Shown here in pieces: positions 42,945-55,407 of a stretch of 64,000 nucleotides of DNA. A model generated the notes under the pieces. The model ran no database searches, was not told where the DNA came from, and worked only from the letters and a program-made list of their open reading frames with translations. Origin of the DNA: Onthophagus taurus (Eukaryota; Arthropoda; Insecta; Coleoptera; Scarabaeidae); the NCBI RefSeq assembly GCF_036711975.1, contig NC_091973.1, forward strand, positions 20,956,001-21,020,000, given 5' to 3'. The translations under genes and the position numbers were made by a program. The stretch's first letter is position 1. The number at the start of each line of letters is the position of its first letter.

Positions 42945-43242
42945 TGTTTAAAAAGTTTAATTTATTTACATTTTGTTTATTTTATAGAACTGTTAAAAAA
43001 TGTATTGTTTTCGTTTCATTCACATATTTTATTATTATTTTATTTTTAAATTCAAATATTATTTCATATCGTATTTCTTGTTCCTGTTTGTCTTGTATAA
43101 AAGTCGTGTTTTTCGAATAAATGTCCTCTTTTGTCGTTCAGATTTTGTGGTGTTTAATTCAAAACCTGTTCCCCCAAAAGTTATTTCGATTTTCAATTCC
43201 CGAAAAATACCCCTTGAATTCCGCGAAAGTTTTCGTTTAACA
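42945..43242 (+). repeat. BEL 5' LTR
   Basis: Contains TGTATAAAAGTCG, a TATA-like box (about 43,093-43,105), followed by AATAAA. Matched by 48,940-49,237. Confidence 0.92.
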
Positions 43243-43246
43243 TTTT

Positions 43247-43598
43247 TTGGTCCTTCGAGCCGGATGTTATAATCGCGGATTATTTCGATTTTCGCGGAAT
43301 CACGTTAGTTTCTTCACGTGTGCGCCATTTTTTGGTGGTCTTCAAAAACGTGGGTGCTCCAAGGCTTCACTTGGTGCCTTTTCAACGCCGTCATCCGGGT
43401 GCTCCAACCCTCCACCAGGTGCTTCAGGTCTCCACCAGGTTCGACATCGCCTTCAACGTGCTCCAAATCTTCTCCTGGTGCCCTTTCAACACCATCATCC
43501 AGGTGTTTCAAGTTTCCCTCAGGTGTCATCGTTTCAACGAAATTCATTAAATCTGCAACAGGTGACAATTTACTTAAGTTTCCGAACATTTCTTATTC
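43247..43598 (+). other. BEL leader with degenerate 20-bp repeats
   Basis: Between primer site and gag. The words CACCAGGTGCT, TCTCCTGGTGCC, ATCCAGGTGTTTCAA and CCTCAGGTGTC recur about every 20-40 bases, each containing CAGGTG or its complement. Possibly a packaging or splice-related region; function unknown. Confidence 0.5.
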
Positions 43599-46500
43599 GT
43601 GTTCGACTTCGCGATGCCGAAAGAATCATCCGCGAGCGAACTAGACGTTATTTTCGAGCGTCAAAATGAACTCTACAGTTCAATTTCTCGCGCAGCTGAT
43701 AATGCTCGTAAATTGGCCATACCCAACCGAACTTCTGGCCAATTCGCCGCTCGTTTAGAGAGATTGACCGATAATTGGACCGAATTTAGTAAAAACCATC
43801 GGCTCTTAAATCAATATCGGTCAAGTTATTCAGAAACCGTATACTTCTCAGATGATTTATATAATTGTTGTGAAGAGAGTTACATAGACTCTAAAGCCGT
43901 TATCATAGATATGCTGAACGACATAAAAAAACCTTCAGATGCTACGGTATCTACTGCTCCGGATGTCGTCGAGTCGCGTTCCAAGCAGCTTCCGCGCATT
44001 AGTTTACCAACATTTAGCGGGCGGTACGCGGATTGGACGCAATTTCGCGATCTTTTTGTAACTATGGTAAAGGACAACGCCTCTTTAACAAAAGTAGAGA
44101 AATTCCAATATCTCAAGATGAGTTTAGAAAAAGAACCCTCCAAATTAGTTAAAAATCTTCTTATTACCAACGATAATTTCGACGTCGCGTGGACACTGTT
44201 GGTAGAAAGATACGAAAACTTAAGAATCTTAATTGACACCCAACTTACCATTCTGTTATCCATCAAAGCTCTTAAAACCGAGTGCTCTGTTGAGCTCAAT
44301 ATGTTAATCTCGGAGGTAAAAGAGTCTCTCGGAGCGTTGGAATCTTTGGGATGTCCAGTTGATCATTGGGATCATCTCTTAATACATATCCTCGTGAGAA
44401 AGCTGGACTGCGAATCGATCAAAGAATGGGAAAAGTCGATAACTGATCGTAAGGTTCCGTCAAAATTTTCAGAATTCTCTCAATTTCTTATCGGGCGCGT
44501 TTTAACCCTCGAAGCTATTGAGAAGCTATCCGATAAACGAAAAAATTTTAGTTTTTCTTCAAGATCAGGCAACAAATCGGGAACGATAAAATCTCACAAT
44601 GCATCGGCTAAGAATTGGACATGTGTTTTGTGCGGCGACGAACATTATTTATCTCGATGTAAAGCCTTTCTCGCGAAATCACCAAAACAACGTTCCGAAT
44701 TCGTCGCCGATCATAAGCGTTGTTACAATTGTCTCGGTCGTCATCTCCTCGATAGATGTCTTGTAACATCACGATGTCGCACGTGCGCGAAACGACATCA
44801 TTCGCTATTACATGAGTTTCCCCCTGAAAAACTAAACAAAGTTATTTCAAATGAAAACAATAAAACTAATTCGAATTTACCTGAACCTTCGACAAGTCAT
44901 CGTATTCACTCGTTCCATATTCATTCTTCTGTTCTGTTAGCAACAGCCTTAATTAAAGTTAAATCAGTGCGTGGTGACCTTTTTCTGGTTCGCGCCTTGA
45001 TTGATCATGGCTCGAAAGTCTCCTTCATAAGTGAATCGTTGGTGCAGCGTTTGTCTCTTCCTCGTAGTGCAGCTTCCGTTCCAATTAACGGTGTTGGATC
45101 GACGCGAACGTGCATATCCAATGGACTTGCTTCGATTCAATTAGTGTCGCGACATGATGGTTCGATCTCGTTTGAAGAAAAAACGTTTATTCTTCCGAAA
45201 CTAACTTCATACGTGCCTAAAGTACAGTCGAAAAGTATTCCTCCGGAACTAAAGACACTTGATCTTGCTGATCCTGAGTTCAACTCTAATCGCAAAATCG
45301 ATCTTATTCTTGGTGATAAATTTTATTCGCGTATCATTCAAAATAACATCCGAAAATTTAATAATGGGTTCATGGTAGCACAAGAAACGTTGTTCGGTTG
45401 GATTCTCTTCGGTTCAGTGTCCGATTCCTGTTCTATCTCAAATTCAGAGCGGTACGGGTTCCAGTGTTCGGTCGATCGCGAGCTTTTGGAGACGATTCAA
45501 CGTTTCTGGAAGTTGGAGAACGATTCTATTCCGATCCGGAAGCTTTCTTCCGACGAAGAAGAATGTGAAAATCATTTCCTTCAGACGTGTTCGCGGGATT
45601 TAAGCGGTCGGTTTGTTGTTCGGTTGCCTTTCAAGCGATCTCCATTAGCGCTCGGTGCCTCTTATAACGTCGCCGTTAGATCTTTCGGACGAATGGAACA
45701 GCGGTTCGCGAAAAGTGAGAGACTATCTGTATCGTATCACGACTTTATGCACGAATACTTGTCTCTCGGACACATGCAGCTCGTTTCATCGAACATACAA
45801 GCTCCAAATTATTATCTTCCGCATCACGGAGTGGTTCGTGAATCCAGTACTACAACTAAGTTGCGCGTCGTCTTCAACGGGTCTGCTCCAACATCTTCCG
45901 GACTCTCATTAAATGAATGTTTACATATGGGTCCAAAGTTACAGTCAGAATTGGTTGATGTTCTATTGCGTTGGCGACGTCATAAAATTGTCTTTTCTTG
46001 CGATCTAGAAAAAATGTATCGTCAAATTTATATTCACCCGGAAGATAGATCCTTTCAGCGGATAGTTTGGCGTGATAACCCTTCTCAAGAGATTCAAAGT
46101 TACGAATTAAAAACGGTTACCTACGGTTTATCGTGTGCACCATTTCTAGCTATACGATGTCTTCGACAGCTGGCCAACCAGCATTCTGGTCTTCAACCAT
46201 CCGGTTCAGCGGTACTATTAAACGACACGTATGTTGATGATATTTTGACGGATGCGGAAAACATTGTCGAAATTGGCCAAATCATGCAACAATTGAATTC
46301 TATTCTCACGGCGGGCGGCTTTCACGCGCGAAAATGGATTTCTAATCATCCTGAAATACTCGCACAATTACCTCCTGACGATATGTCGGTCACTAAGACA
46401 GTTAATTTCAGTGAGGATGATTCTCCACGAGCTTTTGGACTTCTCTGGAACAATGAAAGTGATCAATTTTTGTTCGTGTTAAACAATAAAATCGAAATTA

Positions 46501-48698
46501 AAGATCCACTCACGAAAAGATCCGTCTTATCATTCATAGCGCGACTGTATGACCCTCTCGGACTCTTATCTCCATTCATCATCACTGCCAAAATCTTCAT
46601 GCAGGAGTTGTGGGTGCGCGGGCTCGATTGGGATGATGAACTTCCGGGCGATCTCGCAAAAAAATGGACCCTTTTTCAACGCGATCTTTTAAACGTTCCA
46701 ACGATTCGCGTTCCGCGATGGCTCTGTATTGATAGTGACACAATTAATATTGAGCTTCACGGTTTTTCCGATGCGTCTTCGAGTGCCTTTGGTGCGGTCG
46801 CTTATCTTCGGGTAGAAAAATTGGCGGAGGTGCGGGTAGTGTTGATTGGATCTAAAACAAAAGTTGCTCCTTTGAAAAATGTATCGATACCACGCTTGGA
46901 ACTGTGCGCGGCGGTAGTTCTTGTTCGGTTGATAAAGCGCGTTTCGGTTGCATTAAAACTAGACAATATTCCTGTTTTTCTTTGGACTGATTCCACAGTA
47001 ACGGTTTCGTGGATACTCAGCCACCCAAACAGATGGAAAGACTTTGTTCGTAATCGGGTCATTGAAATTCAAGACTAGAGAATCCTGCAGACTTAGCTTC
47101 GCGAGGTGTTCCAATCAACCGCCTTCAGAACGAATCCATCTGGTGGTCTGGCCCTCCTTGGCTTTCTGGTCCTTCAAATTCTTGGCCAACTTCGCAAATT
47201 CCAAATTCTCCAGAAGCCGATCGTGAGAAGCGAACTACGATTTCATGCCATGTGGCATTGGTTCAAGGCTGGGATCTAAAAACAAAATATTCTTCGTTAA
47301 TAAAACCATTACGAATAACGACGTGGTGTTTTCGTTTTATTAAAAAGCTTAAACGTGACTTTGTTACAGAGTATATTGATCCAGACGAAATTGAAAATTC
47401 TCTTTTGTTTTGGGTTCGTGACAACCAACAAAGCAACTTTAACGAAGAAATTCAATGTCTACATAATGGAAGACCTATTCCAAAGTCAAGTTCACTATAT
47501 CGACTTACCCCTTTTCTTGACGGTAATGGTTTACTAAGAATCACCGGACGTCTTCACTTCGCCTCTCTACATTGGGATGAAAAGCACCCAATGATTCTTT
47601 CAAAAGATTCCCATTTTACCAAGCTGATTATCGATGCTCATCACAAACGGACGTTGCATGGTGGTACACAATTGACGTTATCTTCAATTCGAAGACGATT
47701 CTGGATTATTGGTGGAAGAGCTCCTGTTCGAAAATTCATCCACCGATGCATCGTTTGTGCAAAACAAAGATTACAATCAAGTCAACAATTGATGGGTCAA
47801 CTGCCGCCTTCACGGGTTGTTCCCTCCAGACCATTCCTTCACTCGGGGGTTGACTACGCAGGTCCATTCATTTTGAAAACTTTTAAAGGACGAGGTTGTA
47901 AGACATATAAAAGTTACTTAATCCTATTTATCTGTTTAGCTACTTCCGCCATCCATCTAGAAGTAGCTACAGATTATACAACGAATGGATTCATAGCCGC
48001 TTATAAACGTTTCACTGGTCGACGAGGACTTTGCCAGTGCTTATATAGTGATTGCGGTACTAACCTTGTAGGAGCTGATAAGGAACTCCGCTCTCTTTTT
48101 ACTGCAACCTCCAAGGAGTGGAGAGGAATAACTGACTTATTGAGCAACGATGGAACACGTTGGAAATTTAACTCTCCAGCATCACCACACTTCGGAGGAA
48201 AATGGGAAGCTGGGATGCTTACTCACTTACGAAGAGTTTACTACGGTTCTCATTCAAATTGAGGCTATTTTAAACTCTCGACCCCTTTGTGCTGTTTCAG
48301 ATGACCCAACCAATTATGAAGTTCTTTCTCCGGCACATTTTCTGGTTGGATCATCTCTTTCTGTTGTTCCGGAGCCTTCATTATTGGACGAAAAGTTAAG
48401 CCGTCTCAACCGATTTCAACTTCTTCGAAGAATTATCGATGAATTCTGGAATAAATGGCAAAAATTTTACCTTCAATCCCTTCAAAACAAAACAAAATGG
48501 TTTGAAGAGGTGAACTTACCAACGCTTGGATGTTTAGTTCTCGTCAAGGACGAGCGACTTCCACCAGCAAAGTGGATGTTGGCTCGTGTTTTAGAACTCC
48601 ACCCCGGAAACGATGGTCGTGTACGAGTAGCAACCATTAAAACACCTACTACAACACTGGTGCGTCCAATTGTCAAGTTGTGCGTTCTTCCACATTAA
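43599..48698 (+). pseudogene. BEL/Pao gag-pol
   Basis: Open to 47,078: gag (LPRISLPTFSGRYADWTQF, as in DUF1759 proteins), Cys/His knuckles (CVLCGDEHYLSRC, CYNCLGRHLLDRC), an aspartic protease whose triad reads ALIDHGSK where relatives have D-S/T-G, RT (LRVVFNGSA, FSCDLEKMYRQI, YVDDIL) and RNase H (HGFSDASSSAFGAV, WTDSTVTV). At 47,075 a small deletion removes the stretch before ENPADLASRGV and shifts frame. Integrase follows (RRRFWIIGGR, SGVDYAGPF, YSDCGTNLVGA, SPHFGGKWEAG), with a second small deletion near 48,215, then the C-terminal LTYEEFTTVL, ILNSRPL and KLCVLPH. Defective by these two lesions and probably the protease change. Confidence 0.9.
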
Positions 48699-48939
48699 AT
48701 GGCGAATGACGCGAATAACAAAGATGGCGAGGATCCAATTGATGTTTCGATTGACCGGTTGATATCGGTCGAATTTTTTTTTCTTTTCTTTCATTTTATT
48801 TTTCATTCATTTATTCAATTTCATTTTATTATAAACTTTTCATTCTTTTTTTGTGTGTTCAATGTAAATATTTCAATTTTCTTTGTCTTACTTACGAATT
48901 ACAGTTGTCTGTGTTGCCGATTCGGCAAGGCGGGCGGTA

Positions 48940-49237
48940 TGTTTAAAAAGTTTAATTTATTTACATTTTGTTTATTTTATAGAATTGTTAAAAAATGTAT
49001 TGTTTTCGTTTCATTCACATATTTTATTATTATTTTATTTTTAAATTCAAATATTATTTCATATCGTATTTCTTGTTCCTGTTTGTCTTGTATAAAAGTC
49101 GTGTTTTTCGAATAAATGTCCTCTTTTGTCGTTCAGATTTCGTGGTGTTTAATTCAAAACCTGTTCCCCCAAAAGTTATTTCGATTTTCAATTCCCGAAA
49201 AATACCCCTTGAATTCCGCGAAAGTTTTCGTTTAACA
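48940..49237 (+). repeat. BEL 3' LTR
   Basis: Near-identical copy of the 5' LTR; the TSD CTGTT follows directly. Confidence 0.92.
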
Positions 49238-49242
49238 CTGTT

Positions 49243-50090
49243 TTATTTAAATAACTTTGTTAAGTGGATAACACAAAGTTGTTTAAGTAATAACCAAATA
49301 AACTTATGTTTAGAATTGCACTTTTATTTTATTCTTTTCTCGCACTGTGAGCCTGCCTATAACTCGTTTATAGAAAGAGAAAAATTTCGTCTCTTTTTTT
49401 CCTTTTTTTGGTCATTCGAGTCAAGAGTAATTTTCATACAGGTTTAATGTAATATACTTTCAATAAAATTTAGTTTAATTCATAATTATACGTGTTTAGT
49501 TTTCTTAAATATTTCCGATTGCTCCGAAATAATAAAGCTGATTAAAGTTTTTAATATTAATTAAAGCGGGAAATACAAAACAAAGATTTCCGCAAAAATT
49601 TTGAACACGAATCAATCGATCAATTTAAAAAAAATAAATACTAACTTAAAAGACCTTTAAAATGAGGTATCACTTGACACCCCCTTCCATTTAAGATTTT
49701 TAAGGGGTTGGTTTCTGGCGGCGGGGGGTTGAAGTGAGTGAGTCAATTTTTGCATAAAAAGTTGTCCCCCTTGGTTTTATTCTTTACCTATTTCAGCGAT
49801 TTTCTTTTTAAACTTCCGGATTTACAGAAATTGAGGTGGAAAGTTTTGAAATGAAGGGTGTTCATTTCAAAACTATGTATAACAGTTGAACAGAACAAAA
49901 AAAACATAAATTTAATAATGATAAAACTATTTACAGAGCTATTAAACGCTATTATTATTAATACTATGATGACCCCAAGCTAATGTATCAATCCCGTCAT
50001 TACAAATACTACTATTCATTTTAACGTAGTAAAAATTATGTGATGAAAACTCCTAAAAGATAATTGCTTTCTAAACAAAACCGCTTTAGA
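49243..50090. other. Mariner upstream end, then unassigned AT-rich sequence
   Basis: The first about 60 bases are mariner upstream sequence displaced by the BEL insertion. Further on there is GGTCATTCGAGTC (about 49,410), resembling a BEL primer site, and a G-rich block (49,705-49,740). I recognise no gene. Confidence 0.4.
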
Positions 50091-50092
50091 AT

Positions 50093-50535
50093 TTAAACAT
50101 TCGATATAATTTTCAAAAGTAATTTTGAAATCAAAAGTATCGGAATAATGTTTTGAAGTTTGAAATATAGATTACAATTTGAATGGCGGTATTTACCGCT
50201 TATGTGACAATGATCTCGAACCTTAACTTGATCGGATGTGAAAGGATTTTGACAAATAAAACAATTTTCAGCCGAATCGAAATTCCGTTGCTCATCGACC
50301 GTTAGAGGTAGCATTGGTTTTACGGTTTTGAAGTATTTGTCGTAAATAAATTTGACATCATCGAGTAATTTTGAAATAAAAACTTTAGACGCATCCCCAT
50401 ATACGATTCGAATTTATTGAAATCGCTATCAACGGTGGAATTGATGTAATAGGCGAAACTGTAGGGCTGATGCATCTCTACTTTTTCGGTAAAAGATTTG
50501 GTTGGATTAGGCTCGTAAAAGTTGTTTTTTTAATA
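50093..50535 (-). pseudogene. Polinton/Maverick-type DNA polymerase B fragment
   Basis: Minus-strand frames give NNFYEPNPTKSFTEKVEMHQ, PYSFAYYINSTVDSDFNKF, then after a stop CFICQNPF...VKVRDHCHISGKYRHSNCNLYFKL. The zinc-binding C-x2-C...DHCH-x2-G-x-YR...CN block is characteristic of proteins tied to Polinton-like protein-primed polymerases in insects. Only this piece remains; it abuts the 3'-truncated R1-clade copy 3. Confidence 0.65.
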
Positions 50536-50547
50536 CCGGTCAATATT

Positions 50548-52173
50548 TTACGCGTACTGACAATACATCGACGCAAACACAACCCGCACCGTTCCAATCT
50601 CGCACATCACTACCGCACAGTTTTCTTCCATACACGACGACACAACATTCACCAAGAGCCAATCATTCCTTACCGCGATTATCGCCCCACATCCCGTTAA
50701 CCCGCACTTCACCACACGCCCCAATCCCCCCACATCCCATACAGACGACACACTTCGCCGGCAATTGCTTGTTCGGGCAATCCTTTTCAGAATGATCTAC
50801 GCCTGAGCATTGTCGACATTTCTCCACCCTATCAGAAACTCTGGCGATGTGCCCATAATCCAGACATTTAAAACAGCGCATAACCAGCACACAATCCACT
50901 ACCCTGCACGACTTTCCGTCAACGTAAACTCTTTGCAGCACAATTAAATTCGTCCATGTGCCTGGATTCACCTCCAATATTACGTTGCTGCATCCTTCCC
51001 GCTTCGATAGACGCGTTACAACTCTCGAGCTTTCGGCGAAAGTACTCTGACTAAACCCTGGCTCAGCCAAGTTCCTGTCATAAACATTGCCTATAATCTC
51101 CTTGTCCGACAGGTCGCTCGCAACATCGAATATCTGGACAGTGGGTCTCATCTGCTTAGGCTGTTCCATTTTAAATCCCAATTCTCCTATTTTGCTACAT
51201 TTCTTAATCTTCCTCCGTTCCGCCTGACTTGCAGCCTCCACCAAGACTCCCGTACTTTTCGTTGTTCTGACACCCTTGATTTTAACTCGTTTCTGAGAAT
51301 GTTACAAACGGCTTCTTTCACCTTTTCGCTGCTCTCAATTTTTGAACCCTCCACTGGTTTGATCAATATCTTATTTTTTTTCTCTATTTCAGGTACCTGT
51401 CTCATCCCGCGCGGAACACCACCCGATGCCCGCACCGCACTACCTGTCGCCGCCGTCGCACCAGCATAAACGCCCGCGTACGAAGCAACCGAACCCCCTG
51501 CTGTACCACCCGTTGGTACGTTTTTCAGCATTTTTAAGTACTTTACTTCCTCCCGGAGTTTAATAACGTCTATGTGTCACGAAGGGAATCTTCGAGCACA
51601 TTCCAACTGCGCAAAATTACTGCGGACGCGTCTTTGCTAACCTTTGACGCCGACAAGAGGAGGTACTGCTGATGTGCAGAGCTTTCGCGCTCTATAACTT
51701 CAATTTTGAGTTTTTTTTTAGATGTTGACTCCAAGTCTTCATCGCTATCGGTGTCTCGTTGCCTCTTGCCGTATTCCTCTGTCAGCATCGGTTCTCCCGC
51801 CTCCGAGGCCCTCGAACTGACGACCGATGCAGAGTCCAAATTCCAGTCGACTAAGTCGGCGTACGGAGTAGCCTCTTTCCGCCCGTTTCTTCCCCTCGTC
51901 CGCCTCCTCCCTTTCAGCTTCTTTCTTCTTCCTCGTCTCCCCTTCTTTCTTGCGCTGTTGCATTTCTTTCTTCTCCATCTCCTTGACTTTCTCGACCACG
52001 CTTTTCTCTGCTTCTTTCTGGTGTCCGTCACCTCCCGGTTTAACCAGAAGTGTAAAACCACGCCACAAAACACCCCTACAACACGACAAACACAGTGGTT
52101 TTTGTTCCAACCACGTCAGATGAACCGTTCGTGAGTTATCGATCACTTCTGGTCGGACCGGAAGTTCACCCAC
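50548..52173 (-). pseudogene. R1-clade LINE, copy 3 (ORF1 and the start of ORF2)
   Basis: ORF1 is spread over several frames: a Lys/Glu-rich N-terminus (EKVKEMEKKEMQQRKKEGET), DLVDWNLDSASVVSS, HQQYLLLSASKVSKDASAVI, KILIKPVEGSKIESS, VQIFDVASDLSDKEI and knuckles CFKCLDYGHIARV and CRQCSGVDHSEKDC. The closing part loses frame before the third knuckle. A short ORF2 piece (WDVGGLGRVVKCG, VFASMYCQYA) ends at 50,548. Loss of the 3' end is unusual for a LINE and implies later deletion or rearrangement with the Polinton fragment. Confidence 0.8.
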
Positions 52174-52983
52174 CCTAAAATGAACTTCACGCCCACTATG
52201 AGGTGTTATAGGGGGACCGAAAACACGGTCCGTTACGCTCTCCGACCCTTAGTTTACGAGATACGGCCGAATTTATGTTGTGATGTTTATGCTCTTCTTT
52301 TCATTCTCTGTATAATTGCTTTATGGATTTGGAGTGTAATTTGTTTAAAATAAACTTATTTCTTTTATTTTCTTTATTTAATCTTTCGATGACTACATTA
52401 CGGTTCTAAGTTTAGCTTACTTCTAATTACTAATATAAAATCAAACACAATTTATTTGTTGAATTGGCGAATATCGCACTCCTCGCCCAAGTATGCCTAC
52501 TCGTGCATTTGAGTTTATTGACTTGATTAATTATTGTGCAATATTCGCCAACTACAAATACTTTATTTTCCATTACAATGTTTATATGCGCCATCCTATA
52601 TATATTTTTGTCACCAGACGATACGTCACGCCACAACACAACACTCACCGTCTTCGACTAACACACGAAGGGATTCTGCTCAGAAAAGGGAACCTTTTCT
52701 GTCACACAGTGACTCGAGGCCTGTGGGCGATTTTCGACCTTAAGTCGAAAACACGCGATTTCTTAACACAAAACACTTAATAATTACTACAAATCTTAAC
52801 TAATTTACACCGAACTAATTTTAAACTATGCACAATATGGTCCTGTATGTCGGCCAAGACAAAACCCGCTGAAATTCGCGAAGAAGCACTGTAATTCACG
52901 TCAAGATGAGAGCGTAGCCAAAATGGGTGCGTTCTCTCTCAACGATTGAACACGACTGAGTAGGTAGGGACAGCGGGAATCTT

Positions 52984-53024
<41 letters not shown>

Positions 53025-53459
53025 GTTGGCTACTTTAAACAGGTCCGAAAGGACATTTTGGCCGAAGCCATAGGTACCAGAGCAAGTGATGCGGTTAAAT
53101 TTAGGAAGGCACCATTCCGCCACGGCCGGACTATGTTACTTCCCAAAAAGGAAGAACAAGACCGCCGGGTCAGTTCCGGTCGCCGTGAGTGGGCTACTGC
53201 GATCTTGTAAGACGCTTGGGGAGCTAAGGCCTTCTGCACACGGAGCTGCTCGTCATAGACGCGTATTAGATGCGATTGTAGGAAGGCGTACGCTTCAGTG
53301 CATCTCACGTATTTTTAAATGAAAACCAACCTGCACATAACGACGCGGCGTCGCGATTTCGTCTAATAAAACACTTAAAAGCGTCATGCAGCTTCTTATA
53401 CGCCTAAAGATCCGCAAACGAACCAATCTTAAAATGTACTTTATTCACTACTTGTCAAT
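52174..53459. other. No recognised gene
   Basis: A plus-strand frame at about 53,010-53,210 encodes LDDEAVGYFKQVRKDILAEA and RTMLLPKKEEQDRR; I do not recognise it. The rest is AT-rich. The 5' end of R1-clade copy 3 and of the next Harbinger must lie here, but I could not define TIRs. Confidence 0.35.
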
Positions 53460-54970
53460 ATGTCAAGTGATGAAGAGGATCTACTTTTGTTAAATTATCT
53501 TCGTTCTCGTAAGAGAAAACAGAAATATAAGAGAAAATTTTGGGTGCATCCTTATATTCGCAAAAATATCGACAAGAGACTATTCATTGCTGCCAAAGAG
53601 CTACCAGTAGACGACTCTAAATTTCAAAGTTTCTACAGAATGTCTAAAAGTACGTTTAAAGAACTTGTGTTAATTGTAGGTCCCACCATTCAAAAACAAA
53701 ATACTAACATGCGTGAATGTGTTAGTGCAGAAGAGAGAATTTTGATAACGCTAAGGTAAGCAAAGTAATTTATTTATTATAAAAACAATAATACAAGTTA
53801 TATATTTAATTTTTTATGAAAATTATTTTGGTCATTTATATTATTACTACAAGCAGGTAAACTTTCCAAATTCTGAATTGTGTATCCATCCGTGGTGTCG
53901 TAAATACTGGAAGCTGAGGACGATGCAATACTAATCGGCGAGGGAGCATTGGTTTGTGCGTTATCGTGCATTTGAAAATAATCTATAGATTGCTCTTGCT
54001 GCATTAACAGTTGTTCTAGCAATACAAGTATTTTAATTTTAAATTGTCGTATATTTTTGTCTGATAAGTTCTTTATGTCGGGTAATAAACTTAAAAGAAA
54101 CCTTCGATCGTCATCTAAAGTCTTATTACCTTTCTTTTCTTTGATATAATCTAAAATAGCGTGATCGATTTCATCTTTTTCCTCTATATGTCTTCTCTTT
54201 CTTTTCTTTTTTTCAATGTTAAAAGAACTTTCTTTAGAAGATTTCGTGACGTTATCGTTTTTATTTTCTTCAAGCAGGTACTTAACTGAGGTTCAGGATT
54301 GTCTTCGTCGGTTTCTGTCACTATTTCACTTTCTTCCAACGAAATGTTTCCGGTTTTTTCTAAATGCTGAATGGGTCTTACATATGGCAAGACAAACTGC
54401 ATAATGTCATGCAAATAGTAAGGTTTTTAGATTTTGCTGATGATCCACTGGCAGGTGGTTTAAGGCTGCGCACAAAACCATTCCGAATGCTTTTCCATTT
54501 GTCTTTACAATCAGCCGCTATAAAAAAATCACGTGTTTATAAGCAAATATAGCGTGCTTTTCATATAATACCGTGGGAATTATTGTAGAACAAACTACAA
54601 AAGCGATATGGAATGTGTTGAAACAGCCATATATGTCGTTACCAAATACAGAAAAATGGAAACAAATAGCAAGTAGACTTTTTGAGCTATGGCAGTTGCC
54701 AAACAGTTTAGGAGCAATAGACGGTAAACATATCCGCATTCAGTAATATCCAAATTCCGGATCCACCAACTTTAATTATAAAAATTAACATTCTGTTGTT
54801 TTGTTTGGCTGTTGTGATGCTGAAGGTCTATTCTCAACAATAGAATGCGCGGATATGTTGGCCGAAATAGTGATGGAGGCATCTTTAGGGTTTCCACATT
54901 TGGTCGTTGGTTGGAGAACGGTAATACTTTGCCATCTTCAACAAAACTTCCAAACTGTAATGGTTGGTGA
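53460..54970 (+). pseudogene. Second Harbinger transposase, decayed
   Basis: ATG 53,460 opens an acidic start then KRKQKYKRKFWVHPYI, FQSFYRMSKSTFKELV and SAEERILITL, ending at donor GTAAGC (53,756). The second exon starts near 54,540: STVGIIVEQTTKAIWNVL-like sequence, then WQLPNSLGAIDGKHI (first Asp), NSGS and NYK motifs with stops between, and GRNSDGGIFRVSTFGRWLEN (second Asp region). It ends near 54,965, before the third catalytic residue. It is a different family from the 13-kb copy but has the same exon layout, with a MADF-BESS exon on the opposite strand in its intron. Confidence 0.8.
53800..54517 (-). pseudogene. MADF-BESS exon antisense in Harbinger intron, second case
   Basis: After acceptor TTTTTTATAG (54,518-54,527): ADCKDKWKSIRNGFVRSLKP (second half of MADF), SYM/HDIMQFVLPYVRPIQHL, an acidic stretch, a basic KKRKRRH-type segment and a BESS motif (DRRFLLSLLPDIKNLSD), then a Ser-rich tail (SPISIASSSASSIYD). 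Two or more small frameshifts. Exon 1 should lie beyond the transposase 3' end, which is lost. It is wholly contained in the transposase intron. Confidence 0.75.
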
Positions 54971-55407
54971 TAATGGTGTAAAATGATGGGATCTCCGGGT
55001 TAGAATAAACGCATAATAGCTTCTCTAAATTAATGCATTTATTGACAACACTTAAGTTACACGACGTGTCACCTTTCAGTAGCTTGAGTGTACTTTCTTT
55101 CCGAGCGATGACCGCCGCTACACAATACCCAACGTGCGTCATTTAGTGCTTACTATTAACTATCTTAACCTACTTAACAATTTGTTATTCTTACACTACA
55201 AAACGACGAAAGTGTCGCGGCTCTGATGATGACTCAAAAATTTCAATTTTTTTTAACACCTATACGAGTCCGCAAATATGAAACAATTATATCAATAATA
55301 CAATAATAACATACAATAATGCACATTATACGTAGTTCCTGTAATAGAAAAGAATCCGCAAAATCCGAGAAACTAGCCAGATATCGCACCACCCGAGAAG
55401 AAATCAC

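Larger units (their letters stand above)
42945..49237 (+). mobile_element. BEL/Pao retrotransposon with 298-bp LTRs
   Basis: LTRs 42,945-43,242 and 48,940-49,237 (TGTTTAAAAAG...TTTAACA) differ at very few bases. CTGTT flanks both ends (42,940-42,944 and 49,238-49,242), a 5-bp duplication. A primer-binding-like TGGTCCTTCGAGCCGG follows the first LTR and a GGCGGGCGG polypurine tract precedes the second. Gag-pol has short internal deletions. It was inserted ten bases before the mariner transposase ATG. Confidence 0.93.

Noticed and set aside
43000..43272. Phe/Tyr-rich proteins repeated at 42,996 and 48,991
   Set aside because: Both lie within the BEL LTRs and are AT-rich chance frames.
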